Under the pieces are notes generated by a model. That model saw only the letters and a program-made list of their open reading frames with translations. It did no database searches and was not told where the DNA came from. From Macrocystis pyrifera (lineage: Eukaryota > Sar > Phaeophyceae > Laminariales > Laminariaceae), in contig JASSKH010000019.1 of NCBI GenBank assembly GCA_031763025.1, positions 8,286,250 through 8,350,249 of the forward strand: 64,000 nt of DNA, in the 5' to 3' direction. Both the position numbers and the translations under genes were made by a program. Below, piece after piece: positions 27,301-42,300 of the stretch; position 1 is the first letter of the stretch; each line of letters opens with the position of its first letter.

Positions 27301-30300
27301 ATCATAGTCACTACTTCGGGCTAGAGGACCGACTTCCATTCTAGCAACTGTCAATTATATGTTTTGTGGTTTGGTTGGTCACCTCCCCTTCCTATCGACT
27401 GCAGGCAGTAAGCATCATCATCCACCCCTCCCTATTTTACGCAATCCCGATTAAACCCCTTGGGGCCTCATGGGCCGCAACCCAGCGGTGGACACAAAAC
27501 ACTTGTAAAATAGAGTCAAAACTAGCTTTACGTGCAGTGCACCACTAAAAGGATCTGACATCGGTGGTGATAGTCTGCTTCCTGGTCGCGGGTCTCGATT
27601 CGGCATTTGACGCCTTCAGCAAACGAAAACCAGAACCGCGCTTTTTCCTTGCAGCTTGCTAGCGCTGGCGCTTTTGCGGGGGGCCATAGCAATCAGGACC
27701 AAAATATGCTGTGCAAACATATAGGGATATACCTGAATTTTGAGCCCATCGTAGGCTCTGAGTCGTATGCCCCCCCACTATAGGTCTTTGTTCGACCAAG
27801 AAAAAAGAAAAAAAACACTCACCAGGACGCCAGGACAATTGAGATATTTGACATTTTGCAAGCCAGGTCACTCACTCTCAACAGAAACCCGGCCGGAAAC
27901 AGGGCGGTGAGGGGAGAGGGGGGGTATATCCACGCGAAGCGCTGCCGATGCTTTGAGAGAACCGTCCCGAGCACCACTTGCGTTAATGGGTAAGGCGGAG
28001 CGCCACACCAACAGACGCAAAAATCACCTACGAGTCGACGAGAGAAGAAATTTCTGAATTATTTCCGCGATAAAAAATAAAGGCACGAACCGTAGTGGGC
28101 AGGGGGGGGGAGACGCTGCTATGTGACCCCGGATTTAGCGTTTCTACTGGGAGGGGGCGGGCGAGTAGGGCGAGGATATTAAATGAGATGGAGAAAACCA
28201 AAAAAGTAAAAAAAAAAAACAAACACGCGTGCCACGATAGGGCATGCCTTGTAGCAGGTTTCGGTTGGATATTTCTGACTGCCGGAGCTCCTTAAGGTCA
28301 CAGAGGGTCTTACCCCTCGCATCGTTGGAGCACCATCGCTGGAACGCCATTTGTGTTTTTACCTGGTATATACATTCGTGTTGCAGTTTCTTTTTTTATC
28401 AAAAATCAGTGTTTTGGGTGACTTTCTAATGACTTACTGATAGTAGTACAGAGATCCTCAAGTCAGAAGCCTTGGAAGGCAAAAAATACTGTACACAGGT
28501 GCACATCTATCGTGAGGATGTTTTTCTACCGCGGCAGTGATTTCGACAGCATCTCTCTGACTCGATTGACCGAGCTTGGTGTACATGCCGCCCACACGTT
28601 CTCGGCAGATTTTTTTTTCCGGTGGATCCCGTGCTAGCTACCGGGACGATGTAAAGGAAGAGCATTTTTTAGGCCAAAACATTTTTTGACTGGCGAGGCA
28701 TCCTTGCGGGCACATTGGCGGCACTACGAACCAAGAATCGATGGGATGCCACAACTGTTTTTCAATATTACGGGGGACCATAGTAAATGGGACCAAATAT
28801 TGTTAGCCAAAATAGGTGAATGTGTAGGTTTTTGTGTGTACCGTAGGTGCTATTTACTATGGTCCTCCGAAATAGTAATATATGTATAGTGCCTATCGTA
28901 CGTCGTAGGTCAAGGGATAGTTCATCTCGGTTGATATTGTGCCAGTTCTTTTTTCAGGTGATATTGGAGAAATCAGGAGCTGCCCCTACAGCAGCACTCG
29001 TCCACACCAGTATCGCTTCAACGCCAACCGCCAAACGAAAAAACAGTCGCGAGCATGTTTTTTCTCTTTCATGACGTTACCAAACGTTCGCTTACGCCTC
29101 TTTTCGCACCTTAAGGTATCGATCTAACCGGGCGTTGATTCTGCGGAGAGTGGGAGACTTTCGCGGGGCCCAACAAGACTACAGCCGGATCAGAGCTTTG
29201 CAGGTGCAGCCGTGCATCGTATTGTTTTGTACCAACACTCGTTTTCGTTTTCTACGGGAAAACACGGTTTTAGCCTGCGTTGTGAGAGTCGCGGCCTAGA
29301 GGTCTAGGAAAATGAGCCAGCACGGGGGAACACATTAATTAGAACCAAATATGGTGCGCAAACATACCACTCCTCTGACCCGAAACATAAGGACTGTTTA
29401 GACTGAATAATTTGATGCTAACGGGCCCTATATTTCGGGTTATAGGTCCACCGTGGGTTCTGATTGCCGCGGCCTCCCGCAATAATGTTAGAACACCATA
29501 ATCGTCAGGTTCGATCCCACCTGCGGACGACTATGCAGCGCGACGTGCTACAGTATCAACTTCTGCGTCTGGGATCGGTAAACGACGAGTAGGTGCTTCG
29601 CGTCGCTGTCATGTGCTGTGCCGAACGATAACTAGGGTTGTCATTGGCCGTGCCACAGAGAAGGGCCCGAAGTCAGCAGCACCTGCGGGTATCTCTTTTT
29701 GTGACAACTGCAACAACGATGATCCGACTCTGAGATCAACAGGCTGTTCCTCCTGAAAAAGTGTCAGCGTAGGTTGTAAAGGACTTCACGACTGTTCTCC
29801 ATATCGTCAGTACCGTGTAAACGTACCGGTAGTGTGGATAGGCGCAATTCGACGCTACTAATAGCCGACAAGGGAACAAAGGACCGAAGCCTTCCCGCGC
29901 TGAAAAACGCAAGCATGAACTGTAGGGGGGGGGGAGGGAGGAGAGCCTGCTACGTGACCCCGGTTCTGGGTTTCCGGCTTAGGGAGGGAGATAGAGAAAA
30001 GAAGGACGAAGATAGTAAGTGAGATGCCCAAACCAAATAACAACAAAAAATCAGGTAGCTAACGAGCAGCAGCCTATCCCTGTCAACGTCATTCCCCGCG
30101 TCTGCATCGCTGTTGAACTTCGTTTCACCGTTTGCTGTGGCAAAAATGGTGCAGACCTTAGAGAAAGCGAGCATGAATAGAAACACCCCCAAGGCGCGGG
30201 AAGCGGCCGGCAAGACTCGAAGAATCGACAACGTTTGCAGTAGCAGCGGCGGCGGCGACGGCGTAGCCGTCGCCGAGCGCGAGCTGCAGGGACAACCAGA

Positions 30301-33300
30301 GAAAGTTCTGGGTGTGATCGTAGTCGCCGCCGAAACAACTGGTGCTGGTGGTGCTGGTGCTGGTGCTGGTGCTGGTGCTGGTGCTGGTGCTGGTGCTGGT
30401 GCTGGTGCTGGTGATGGTGCTGGTGCTGGTGCTAGTGCTGGTGCTAGTGCTGGTGGTGATGGTGGTGGTGGTAGTGTTGGTGGTAATGGTGGGGGTGGCG
30501 GTAGTGGTGGTAGCGTTGGTGGTGGTTGTGGTGGTGCTAGTGCAGGTGCTGGTACTACTGACGATGGTGGTAATGGTGGTGGTGGTGGTAGTTGTGGTGA
30601 TGATCGCGGTCGTGATGATGCCGGTGTTAATGTTGGTGGTGTTCGTGCTGTTGGAGATAAAAAACCTGGGGATAGTGCAGATTCGCTGAGAAAGGGCTGC
30701 AAATCATGGCGTCACCGCGACTCCAAAGTTAAGGACGCAGTAGGTGTTCCCGCGGGAATCGAAGAGGGCGGGAGAGGAGACAGTCAAGTGCTCGACAACC
30801 ATAAGAACAGCTCTCAAGGTCGGCGACAACGATGTTCGGTTGCCGGCGGTCTTGAAACCAGGCTAAACGTACGGGAAAGGGCGTTGGTCGAGGAGACTGG
30901 TATAAAAACAGCTGAGAATCTACAGCTAGGCGACGCAACCGGTGTAAACCCCGGTAGCATTGGAAAGCAACAACCGCCACACCGGAGTGTTTTTCAGGGC
31001 GGGGGTGACATCGTCGAGACTCACCGAAGGAGTGGGGGCGTTAGAAGCGACGGCCGCGTGCCCACATCGTCCGTCGAAGACGGTCTCGGAGGACCCCGAG
31101 ATCGTGCGCATACCGTGAACACGGTTAGCCTCCGACAGCTGGATGTTGGTACTGTCTCTCTCCCCGCTAGCACCGACGACGTTGGTGACGATGCCCAGCA
31201 GGTAGAAGAGTGGTCGGCCCAGTTCCGAGATAAGCGGCTCGCCGAGCACGATTCAAGACGCGACGCCTTGCTCCGGGAACTCCTATCGCCAACAAGTGAC
31301 GGAGGAGACGTACCGACGACGATGACTGCCGGGGAAGAAAACGGTAGGACGGTCGCTTCTTCTCCTGTGAGAAGGTGTCACTCCGCAGCGGGCGCAGTGC
31401 CTCCCACCAAGCGCGGTACCGACCGTATCCGCTACAGGACCGGTCGATGTGAGGAATCCGGCGTGGGCGCAACCCTGGGAGAGTTTAAAACATCCGTCGG
31501 GCTGAGCGCGAAGGGCGATTTGTTCGATGACCTCTTTTGCCGCCCTTCGCGGCTGGACGAGGCCCTCACAACCGAGCCAGGGCGAAGAACACCTCAACAG
31601 GCAAGTTGGAACTCCAAGCGCGTGCTTGCACGCTGTTCATACTTACGGAAACCCTCTGAAAGCTAATGCCACGACATCCCCCCTAGCTGGGTACTCACAC
31701 CTCGGGCAGATAATCGGTTCCCACCTCATGATTGAGATATGTCAGGGAACATACGTTGCTGATCTGTATGATCTAGCTCATGTTACCGAGTGGGAGCCGT
31801 ATAACCCGCGAGATCTACGTAGGATCTGTTTCGTGGGTGTGATCTGTACTGTACAGATCCTGCACAGCATCTCATGGCGGCAGTTTAGGATCTAGATGAT
31901 CTACTGCACATAGATAGGTCGTGATTTGTCCGGCATGTTAAACTGTTTTACTAAACACTGCTTCTCGCGGATCACTCGTTCCTCGTCAGGTTTCTTGCAT
32001 TGTGGAGGCATTATCAGCAAGCCCCGCCTTCTTCGGGATGCCTCTTGAGGCGATGAAGGAGGTGGGAAAGGTGGTGGAGTATCGCGTGCTAGAGAAAATG
32101 GCTTCCGCGTTTCTGCAGGGAGAGGAACTGGACGCCATGGTGATCATCTTGTCCGGCCGGTGCGTGCTTGCACTCAGCTATCAGCAACACGCAGGCATGC
32201 TCACCGTTAAAACCCAGGGCTATTCACGGGTCGGGTTAAAACTCGGGGGTTGGGCCGGATCGGTTCGCCTGACACCTGACCCGACCCGACCCGATCCGAC
32301 TCGACCTGCTAGATTTCAAATACCTCTTGACCCGACCTAACCCGACCCGATCCGTGAGATCTCGAAAACGTTCTGGTCCGACTCGCGAGTTGGGTCGTGA
32401 CCTGTGAAAAGCCCTGTACATTTGAGCGGGAGATTGTTGAATGGCAAACTCTAGAACAATATGTAATACGAACGAATGGCAAGTACGAGAGTCCCTTAGT
32501 TTTCGTCTACTCGTTAATTCTGGGAATCGTTTTTTTAGTGATCGGCATAGAAGGTCGTTCACGCTGCATACTGACTGTCGGAGGACATACATCATTACAT
32601 TGCGTGCCGTACAAGGCTACCGTTCCCCCTTAATTGATAACGTATATACATGTTCCGTGAAAAACTATTAATATCACTATTCTCTAATATCATTATCATA
32701 GCAGGATGAGCTGACATATTCCCCGAAAGACGAAAGGCCAAGGTAAGCCAAAACCAAAGAAAGGAAGCGTTTGCACGAAGTCTTTCATGCTCCCTTCTGC
32801 GCCCACTACTACCTGCGTAATCGTTGTTCAGTGTAGCTGTCAAGCTGCGGCGAGCGGACCTGAGTGTCGTCACTTCCGACGAACTCGGCCCGGGAGACAC
32901 CTTCGGAGAAGCCTCCCTGCTGGATGAACGCCGCTTCCTTGATCGCACTCCTCAAGGCGACGGGGGCGATGACGTTGCAAGCTCTCCGCCCAACTTTGCG
33001 GCAGAAGGAAAGTCGACTTTCGTGGGGGCTGGAGGTCCGGGCGGGGGTGGGGTTGGCGGGAGCGGCGGTAGGGCCGCTGGAAGGTCGATGGAGACGTACC
33101 AGACTCTTGAGGTGCGCTAAACGTGCGTTGCGGCATCCATCATTATTAGCGAGTAATTACCACTCTGGAGGTAGATGTAAGAAACGTTTAATACTCGTAT
33201 TGGTGACTAAACGCCCCTCATATTTCTGCAGTATTCTGTCGGGATGTCCTTGATGTAAGTATTGGATTTTTGGATGAGGTCACATTTGCCCGCAGGGGTT

Positions 33301-36300
33301 CTCGTCCGGTATTTCGCCCCGCGCTGAGTGGGCGATCGTATCGCATGCTCTGCGCGGGGTTAGTACCTGCAATTGATCTGGGAATCCAAGCCAATGAATC
33401 ATCATTCTACTCCAGGGTGGGTGGGATGATCTAAAAATAAATATTTTCTTGCCCACCTCTGCTCACGAGGTTTAGGGAACGAAAATGACGAGTGATCGTG
33501 AGCGACCACTCCACTATAAAAAATCAAGACATTTTTTTATGGCCCCTACAGTTCCATGATTTGTGCCGAATAATTTCCTTTGTTGTCATCGCCAATGTTA
33601 CTGTATTATTCTTCCTCGATGTCCTGGATCATTTGATGTAAGTGATGGATTTTTGGATGAGGCCTCCTGCGCCGGCCCGTGGTCTCGCCCATACTTCGTT
33701 GCGTCGTTGGATAGTAAATTGTTTTGTGATGTCAATGGACCACTGGTCAGATACGTAGTTCTCGCACCCGAACTTCCTTACTCTTGCCTCAACCCTTTCT
33801 TCGCACATACTGCGAAATCTTTCTCAAACTCGGGCGAATACCACTCTGGGGGTAGATGTGACAAACGTTTACTACTCATATTAGTGACTAATCGTCGCTC
33901 ATATTTCCGCGACACCACTAAAGAAAACTGTCATTTTGAGTTTGGTTTTTCGTTTCTTGTACACGTCTCTCAGCTGCAAAATCGAGGAAGTTTAGTCGAA
34001 GCTCCATATTTGATGAAAGCTGCGGGCAAATGATTAGATCACGCGTGCGACCGGTTTTCATCGCCCTGGACAGAAATGTAAAGACAAGTTCATGCTCGGT
34101 CTCCAACGGTCCTTATGTTTTCTTCCAAAGCGATAAATAGCAATATGCAGACTGTCCTCAATATTGCGGTACAGAATGGTAGGTACTAAAGGCCAGGCTA
34201 AAAAAATCGTGTGTAGGGAAAGGTGCGTGTAATGCTGTTGCGGCTGACGCCAAATGTCAAGAGGCATGGTCATACGGCTACGGTTTCAGCAGTAGACCAG
34301 CCTGTACGGGGCAAGCCCGGCTACTGAGCAGGTTCATTCTGGTTACTCTTAATCACGTACACGATTTGCGCTCATATTATTAGTAGCAGTGTCTCGCCTC
34401 TCAAGAGGCTCTGGGCAAAAGGGCATGTGATCCTCTCGAAACAGGTGTACTATCATCACAACGTTAGAGGGGAAACGGGGATACCATGACATACGTGACG
34501 ACTTCTAAACAAAAAATGTCGAGACATTGAATGCACATGCTCACGCTTTGACCACGTCACGCATACCATTTATTTTATCAATCGCGATACGCACTCACGC
34601 ATACTTTGATAAGGCCATAACCACCTACCCTTTGTTTTTGAATCGCGATACGCACTCACACTTTTTTAAGGCCGCACTTATCAAGAAACCTTTTTCGTTG
34701 TATTACATGCACTAACGCTTTGATATCGCGATACGTGCTCACTTACACTTTTTTTATAAAGACCCAATCAAAGGGTAAATACAAAGAAGAAAAAACGGCA
34801 TCCCCACTTTTTTCGAGTGTCAGACAGGGGAGGTATACTAAAATCAGGTAAAAAACACGAAACTGAGCAAAAAAAGCGTTTTTTTTTTTTTTTCTGACAA
34901 AAATATCAACCCGCTACGAAGTTTGGTTCCAATGTCGATATCGTGGCGAGTGTGGCTCTGTTTTTTTTTTTTTTTTTTTCGTGCACACCTGCCACACTTG
35001 TTATTTTTGTTTCAATCACGATGCGTGCCCCCCCCAAAGAACGTGACACAACGGTTTGCTGTCCAAATTTCCCGCCCAATCCTGCGTGTATTTAGCCGAC
35101 GCGCCTGGTGCTGGTCCTGAGGGACGACTTCTACCGGATGCCGGGATTGCTGGCCCACTGCTTCGCCGCGCTCAAGGTGCGGTGAGCTCATTGGCTAAAG
35201 TCTTGTCGCGATAAAAATGCTAGGCACGAGCCGTAGGGGGGAGAGCATGCTATGTGGCCCTGGGTCTCAGTTATGGCTATTGATAGTAGGGAGAGAGAGA
35301 AAGAAGGGCTAAGATAATACTTGGAATGGGAAAAAAAAATGAGTACTAACACAATTAATTATCGATAATCAATGGACAGTTCGGCCGCGAGACCGGGAAT
35401 TTCGTCGAATCTCATCTTTGTTTGCAAGATGTTGCATGTGTTTTGTATGACACGCTTTCGCTTTAACTTATTACCTGCACGTGTTCAAAGCTCATCGGTT
35501 CAGGTTGCACCGCGTTTACCTGTGTAGCGTGTTTTATTGACGCGAGAGGGACGCCCCCTGCTCCCTCGCCCCTTCCCCCGTTTCCAGCGCTATGCTGTGC
35601 AGTGCTGTACTGAGCTCTGCTCTACCCCCCTCCCCTTCGTGTGCTATGCTGTGCTATTCTGTGCTATGTTGTGCTATGCTGTGCTATGCTGTGTTATGCT
35701 GTGCTATGCTGTGCTATGCTGTGCTTATGCTGCGCCATGTCGCGCTGTATTGTACTATGCTGTGTTATGCTATACTGTACTGTGCAATGATGTGCTATTC
35801 TGTACCATGCTATGCTATGCTATGCTGTGATGTGATGTGCTGTGCTGTACCCCCCCCCTTCACTTCGTGCGCTATGTTGTGCTGCGCTCTGCTCCACTGC
35901 TGTACTCCCCCCCATCCCTCCCATTCCGTGCGCTATGTTGTGCAGTGCTCTGCTGTGCCTCCCTCCCCCCCCGCCCCCCCGTTTCGCGTCCTGTTTGTGC
36001 TCTGCTCTACTTAACTCTTCCCCCGTCCTGCGTTTCATGTGTTGTGCTGTGTTGCGCTGTGCTTTGCTATATTATTTTCGCCACATATACACGGTCATTG
36101 TTTTGAAGAGACGGCTGACGGCCATCAAACGGTGCGGACTGTTCTCGGGCTGGGCCACGGAAGACCTGATGCGATTGGCGAGGATGTCCAAGGTCCACAG
36201 ACACTCCTCTAAGCAAGTTCTGCTCATGCAGAGAAAGGTTAGTTCTAGTTGCGCTCATCATGAAGAGAAACGTTTGCACAACCTGGGACACGATCACGAT

Positions 36301-39300
36301 GTAAACGATCTAGATCCTAACCTGCCGGTATGATATGCTGCGTAGGGTCTGTACAGTACAGATCACGATATGGACAATCTAGATCCTGACCTGCCGGTAT
36401 GATATGCCATGTAGGATCTGTGCAGTACAGATCAAGATACATACGATCTAGATCTTAACCTGCCGGTATGATGTGATGTGTAGTGTATAGTACAGATCAC
36501 ACCGAGGAGACAAAATAGACCGTGGAGATTATCAAACAGCTCCCATCCACAAACATGAGAGCAGCTCGTAGATCCAACCATATCAAGAATATATCTGCCC
36601 TAAGAGATCTATATCACAAAAATGGGAATCGATGACCTGCCCGAGGCTTGGAAAGGTTTGAAAGGGGGGGGGAATGAAACGTGAACATTGAACATCGCAA
36701 AAAGAGATCGGCGTACGCTACATGCACCCCCTTCCCCCTCCTCCGTGTGGTACGAACATGTCACGCCGAAAATCATGGTGGACCATTATGTCGAGGAAGC
36801 GTTGATGAACTGAGCTGAAAATTGTCAAACGTTCGCACGCGGACAAGTCATCTATTCCCGCTTGATGATCTACATTTTCCAGGGCAATACTTGTAGTTTC
36901 CTGAGCTTGTATGATGCGGTAGCTCGTGCTGCCGGGTGGCACCCGTATATTCCGCATGATCAAGCGCATGTTTCCTGGCTTGGATCTGAACTACTGCACG
37001 CAGATCCTGCACAACCTCTCACAGCAGCAGAGGAACTACAGAAGATGATGATCTATCTGCAGACAGATCAGATAGATCGTGATATGTCCGAGGTGTAAAA
37101 AAAAAACGCCTTCGTCGGCGTAGTACGTACGTAAAATCTGACTTTCAGCTTGACAACGGATACTCAAACGAATGCGAGGCATGGTTTTCAATGTTGATGT
37201 ATTGCATTTTTACAGAGGGGGGAGGGGGGGGAGGGTCTGTCCACCCCGTGTATGTCCGTCGGCGTCGCCAAGCTTTCTAGAAAAAAGCGTACCGAGAGCA
37301 CCCAGGAAACTATGCACGACGGCGAACCTAGTTCCCTTTTCTTCCGCCAAAAAAATAGTCCCAATTCTCGTTGCAGTTCCGAGTGAAATGCGTGGCACAG
37401 CGAAAGCACTGAGCGTCATGAAATTTAAACACTCGCCTACTTACCTACCTATTGAGAGACGGACAACACGACGCATGGTGCGAAGTCTGTAAACAACCTT
37501 CTTCGCCCGGAGCCGCGCTTGGGGCGGCGCACGTGGAGGGGCTCGGGCGTGTCCATGTTTTCCCAGACCTTGCTGACGAGGTCGCAATCGTGTACATACG
37601 TACTCTTCGCCCGAAGGCGCCTGGGGCAGCGCACATGAAAGGGCTCCGGCGTGTCCGTGCTCGCCCAGCCCTCACCAAGGGCTGGGCGCACACAGACACG
37701 TCGAAGCCCTCCACTTGTGTGCTTGCACCAAGTGGCTCAGGACAAAGAAGATATATACACAGTGGCGACCTCGCCATCAAGGGATGGGCAAACACGAACA
37801 CGCCGGAGCCCCTCCATGTGCGGCGCTGCGCCCGGCCACATCTCCGGGGTCTGTGGAAAATGCAGACACGCCGAAGCATCTCGGCGTGCGCGGTGCCAGC
37901 AGCTGCTCTGGGTAACCAAGCTATACGCCCAGATTTCCGTCACGCTTCGCTTTATCTCGTAAGTAGGTGTAATCTTCTACATTTGAAAGATCAGTTCTTT
38001 CGCCATGCCGCGTTTTTTTTTTTTTTCCCTGTCCATTAGATTTTCTGCGAAACATGGAGACAGTTTGTAAAGGGGGCTACTGCTGTACTATCAAGATTTC
38101 CATTCTGTTCAGGGCTCTTCACGGGTCATGAACCCAACCCACGGGTCGGATCAGGAAGCTTTTGAAATATCACGGGTTGGGCAGGGGGTCGGGTCGGGTC
38201 GGGTCGGGTCCTCAGGAGATTCTCAAATTATCACGGATCGGGTCCGGTCACCGTTATCCTACAGGACCCAACCCGACCCAACCCGACCCGCGAGGTTCTA
38301 CACGACCGGTAAAAAGCCCTGATATTTGTTCGTTTTGTGCTCCGAAGAAATCCGCAAACAACCGCGCTGGGCACTTAGCGAAAAAGCACGCACTCGGCTT
38401 TTGAAGGGGTTACTGTTCCTTCTTTTCCGTGCCTCCTACGTACGCACTGAGCGAAGAGCCGCAAGCCTGCTCTGTGCCTCCTACGTACCGAGCGAAGAAT
38501 CGCACGGCTGGTTTTACATGGGTCAATCTTGCTTTTGTGTTTACTATGTGCTCCAACCGATCGAGCAACTAACCACACGCTTGATTTATACGTGGAAGTT
38601 ATTTTGTCTTCTGTCCTTTTTTTCTGTGCTACGACTGACTGAGCAGAAAGCCGCACGCTTGGTTTATGTGAGTAGAGGTTGGTCAATCTTACACGTCGTT
38701 AGTTCTGTGCTCCGATACATTCAGCGAAAAAACTCACGCTTGATCTGTGCCAGTGGAGATCAATCTGCCGCCCTTACTTATATGCTCCGACGCACTGGGA
38801 GAAATAGTTCACACGCTTGTTTATTTGTATCGGCCAACGACTACTATTGTCGTTCGTTTGAGCAAACACACCAGATATATCACGATGTAGATCATCTATA
38901 TCCTAGCGCGCCGGTAGGAGATGTTGTGAAGGATCTCTACAGTACGGATCCAATACAGACAACCTGCCCTCAATCATGCAGATGATACGGCTCGCGCGTA
39001 TGCGCTTGCCTCGTCCCGCATTGCCGTCGCTCTCTCTGTTTGCTTGAAGCTTTTTGTGACTTGTATGAGCGATCAGATGCCGCGTCGGCTGAGCTTGTAC
39101 GTTTGCTTCGTCCCGAATATCGCCCTGTCTCCTGCTTTTGTTTGAAGCTCTGGTAGTTAGTGTCAGAGAACGTCTATCGCTCGATTGAATTTGTCTGTTT
39201 TCCTTGTCCCTGGTTGCCTCCTCTCCCGTTTTCTTAAAGCTCTGTTAATTTGTATCAGTGAGTGTCTGTCGCTCGATTGAACTTGTGCGTTTGCCTCGAC

Positions 39301-42300
39301 CCGCATTGCCTTTTCTACTGTGTGCTTAATCTTTCAGCCTGTGCGTGTGCCTCTTCCCGCCTTGCCTTTTCTCCTGCCTTTTTGAAAGCTTGAGCCTGCG
39401 CGTTTTCTTCGTCCCACATTGCCTTGTCTCGTGTTTGCCTAACGATCTGGTAATTTGTATCAATGAACCACCGTCGCATCACAAGAGCTTGTGCGCATGC
39501 ACCGATAGGATTACTCTTCGACAGATACCACTCACACCGTGGCGCATCACACAGAGCTTGTGCACGTGCCTCGTCTCGTATTTTTCCTTCTCCGGGTGTT
39601 TTTTTTTTAACTCATCACAGGAACCTTCGCACCTCCACATCATGCTGTCGGGCACGTGCACCGTCACCAAATACCCGGACCGACTGGCGGCTGTGCAGCG
39701 GAACATCAACGAGATCGGCGCGGCCCTGTACCGAATAAACAGCAAGTACACCTACCACAGGGAGGTCCGCGCTAAGATTGTGAGTGCGTGCTATTCCATA
39801 CCACTGCTGTGGACGGAAATATAAGTGCCGTGGGGCATCCATAATTTCGCATAAACGGTCCTTATATCTCCGCCCAGAGTGGTGTTTTTTGTTGTTGGAT
39901 ATCGTATCGAGAGTTGTGTGATATGTTGAAATATCGGGGGGTTTTTTAGATTTTTCGACTGTTTCGTATCAGACGTGGTTTACCCTTTTCAGGAGTGGTG
40001 CCTTGTACGAACATGCCTTATACGAGCAATGCCTCGGTATACTGGGGCGGTGCCTTGTTTTTATTCGCTTTCCACACGAGCAGCCCAGTAGCGCTCACCC
40101 GAACAAAGAAAACAGTACGTACTTCTGAGACTTTTGCTCGAGCAATCACAACCCGACCAACGTTTTCCATTCGCTAGTGCTAAACCAACCATTACAATAC
40201 TGCTTTGTGGTAGAAGTGTTGCACACCTCGGATACTTCAAAGCAGATCTATCGGTCACGTTGCCGGGTGGGACCCGGGTAATCGGCATGGTCTGAGGTAG
40301 CACATGTTTCCTTGGTTGGATATACCTGCCCTATAGGGCAGATCCTGCATGACCTCTCACAGCGGCAGGGGCGGAACTATTACGGGGGGCCATAGTAAAT
40401 AGGACAAAATATTGTTAGTAGAAATAGGGAAAAATATAGGTTTTTGTGTGTGCCGTAAATCCTATTTACATGGCAGGCCTCCCCGTAATAGATTATCTAA
40501 AATAGATAGATAGATCATGATCTGTCCGAGCCGTGGAGTATCGTGCTGGCCGGTCGACACTCACTTGAGTAGCTCAACCCGTCAGAAAATATTGCCTCAG
40601 AAGGCAAAAAGTGGGAACCCCTGCCGGTGAGATGAGGTTTTTTTATGCAGATACTGAACGAAAGCTTCCACGCAGAAAATACCGAAATCGTACCGAATAC
40701 GTTTTTATGTATCGGTATCGATATCTACTGCGTAAGAATGTAGTATCTCTGTGGCGTAGTTTCGTGACCACATACCTTGTAACTCTCTAGGATTGAAGAA
40801 TCGGCACGGACACTAGTTGTGCTGGATGTCGATTCGTAGAAAGAAAGGTTCAACATGAAGAGCACACACACGTCGAACCCGATTCTTGCTCGATACCACT
40901 CTTGAGGGAAACATAAGGCACGTTATTAGACAGTAATATGAAAACCTAGCGGTCCTGGTATTTACGCCCAGAGTATTATCCAACACAAACAGCTACCAGT
41001 CCGCCCCTAGACATAGGCATATCTTGTATATTAACTCTGAATAAGATCGGTGCTTATATTTATAGGGACAGAGCGGTGTGCTATACCAGGTGTTTGGTCT
41101 AAGCGTGTTCCAACGTTCCTCACCGTCAGCACACAAGAATGGTTGCCGAATTTTTCTCTCATCTCACCCACAAAATTCAAGGTTTCAAGCAGGATATTAA
41201 CACCAAGTTACATACAATAGCATGTACTCTAAAAGGAATCCATCCGATAATGGCTTTACCTCTAAAGGTACAGTAGTCATAGCTATCAATCACCACACAG
41301 GGAGGAGGTTGATCTTCTTCCCCCCCCCCCCCATCCTATCGGCAAATCTCATGTTCAAGCAGGAGAAAGGTTCGAAGCAAGGCCCGGCGTATGCGTCGCC
41401 CAAAGCCAAAAACGACGACACTACCATCGCCAGCGGAGGCCGCGGCGGCGGTGGAGGCGTAGTGGAAGGCGGCACTGCAACGGGGCGCAAGCCCTCGCCC
41501 GCGGCCACAAGCGTTGGCGCGAACAGCGCTCTCTCGTCCCACGTCACAAGCACAGAGGTACGTGCTAACCTACAAGTTGTGCAGGGGGTGTACTCGATAT
41601 CATGCATGGTCGTAGTCGTATTACCACAGACCCTCGCATCCCCACTATGCCGGGACGAAGAACGTCGGGTTTTCACCGACCAGGCAGGCATTGCATGGGG
41701 GTGGGGTTCATCAAGTAAGTACCACTCTGCCCCTAAATACTAAATATAAGGGCAGTTTGTATGCTCATATTTAGTCCCAATGATTCCTGTAAACAGGGAC
41801 GAACGAAGTGATATTATTTTGCTTGCCTTCCGACGATATTCTATCATTTATACTTGCCGAGTACGATTCTCAACGATGGCCACTCATGAGATGTGCCAGT
41901 TTGAAGAGGAAGAAGAAGAAGAAAAAAAAAGAAGGAGAAAAAGGCCAAGAAAGCCGGGAGGCAGGCAGGCCTATGCTCGAAGTCTACAAACAATTCCCTG
42001 CTGTACCTACGTCCAGGTTTATATCGATATTGTTTACTTGCTGCCCTCGCCTCGCTCCACCTTAGCTGCACAGTTGGCGGGGATCCCCCCTCCCCCCCCC
42101 GCCTTTGCACAACGTGGGCGTAAAAACATCTTTGCGGGGACATTGGACAATGCATATATAATAGCAAACCCCGCGAGGTGTCGACCACCTCTCAATTCGG
42201 TACTGAATGGTCCGCCGCACTATTCAATAATTCGACGATGCTATTTTTACGCGCACATTGTGCACGAGGGGGAGTCTTATATTGTGCAGGGGGGGGGGGG

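Noticed and set aside
29950..30702. 250-codon minus-strand open frame, Pro-rich
   Set aside because: The antisense shadow of the GGTGCT microsatellite in exon 14.
38326..38985. 219-codon plus-strand frame with internal repeats
   Set aside because: It spans a mobile element end and an intronic satellite; the repeat drift includes frame changes, so it is not protein-driven.
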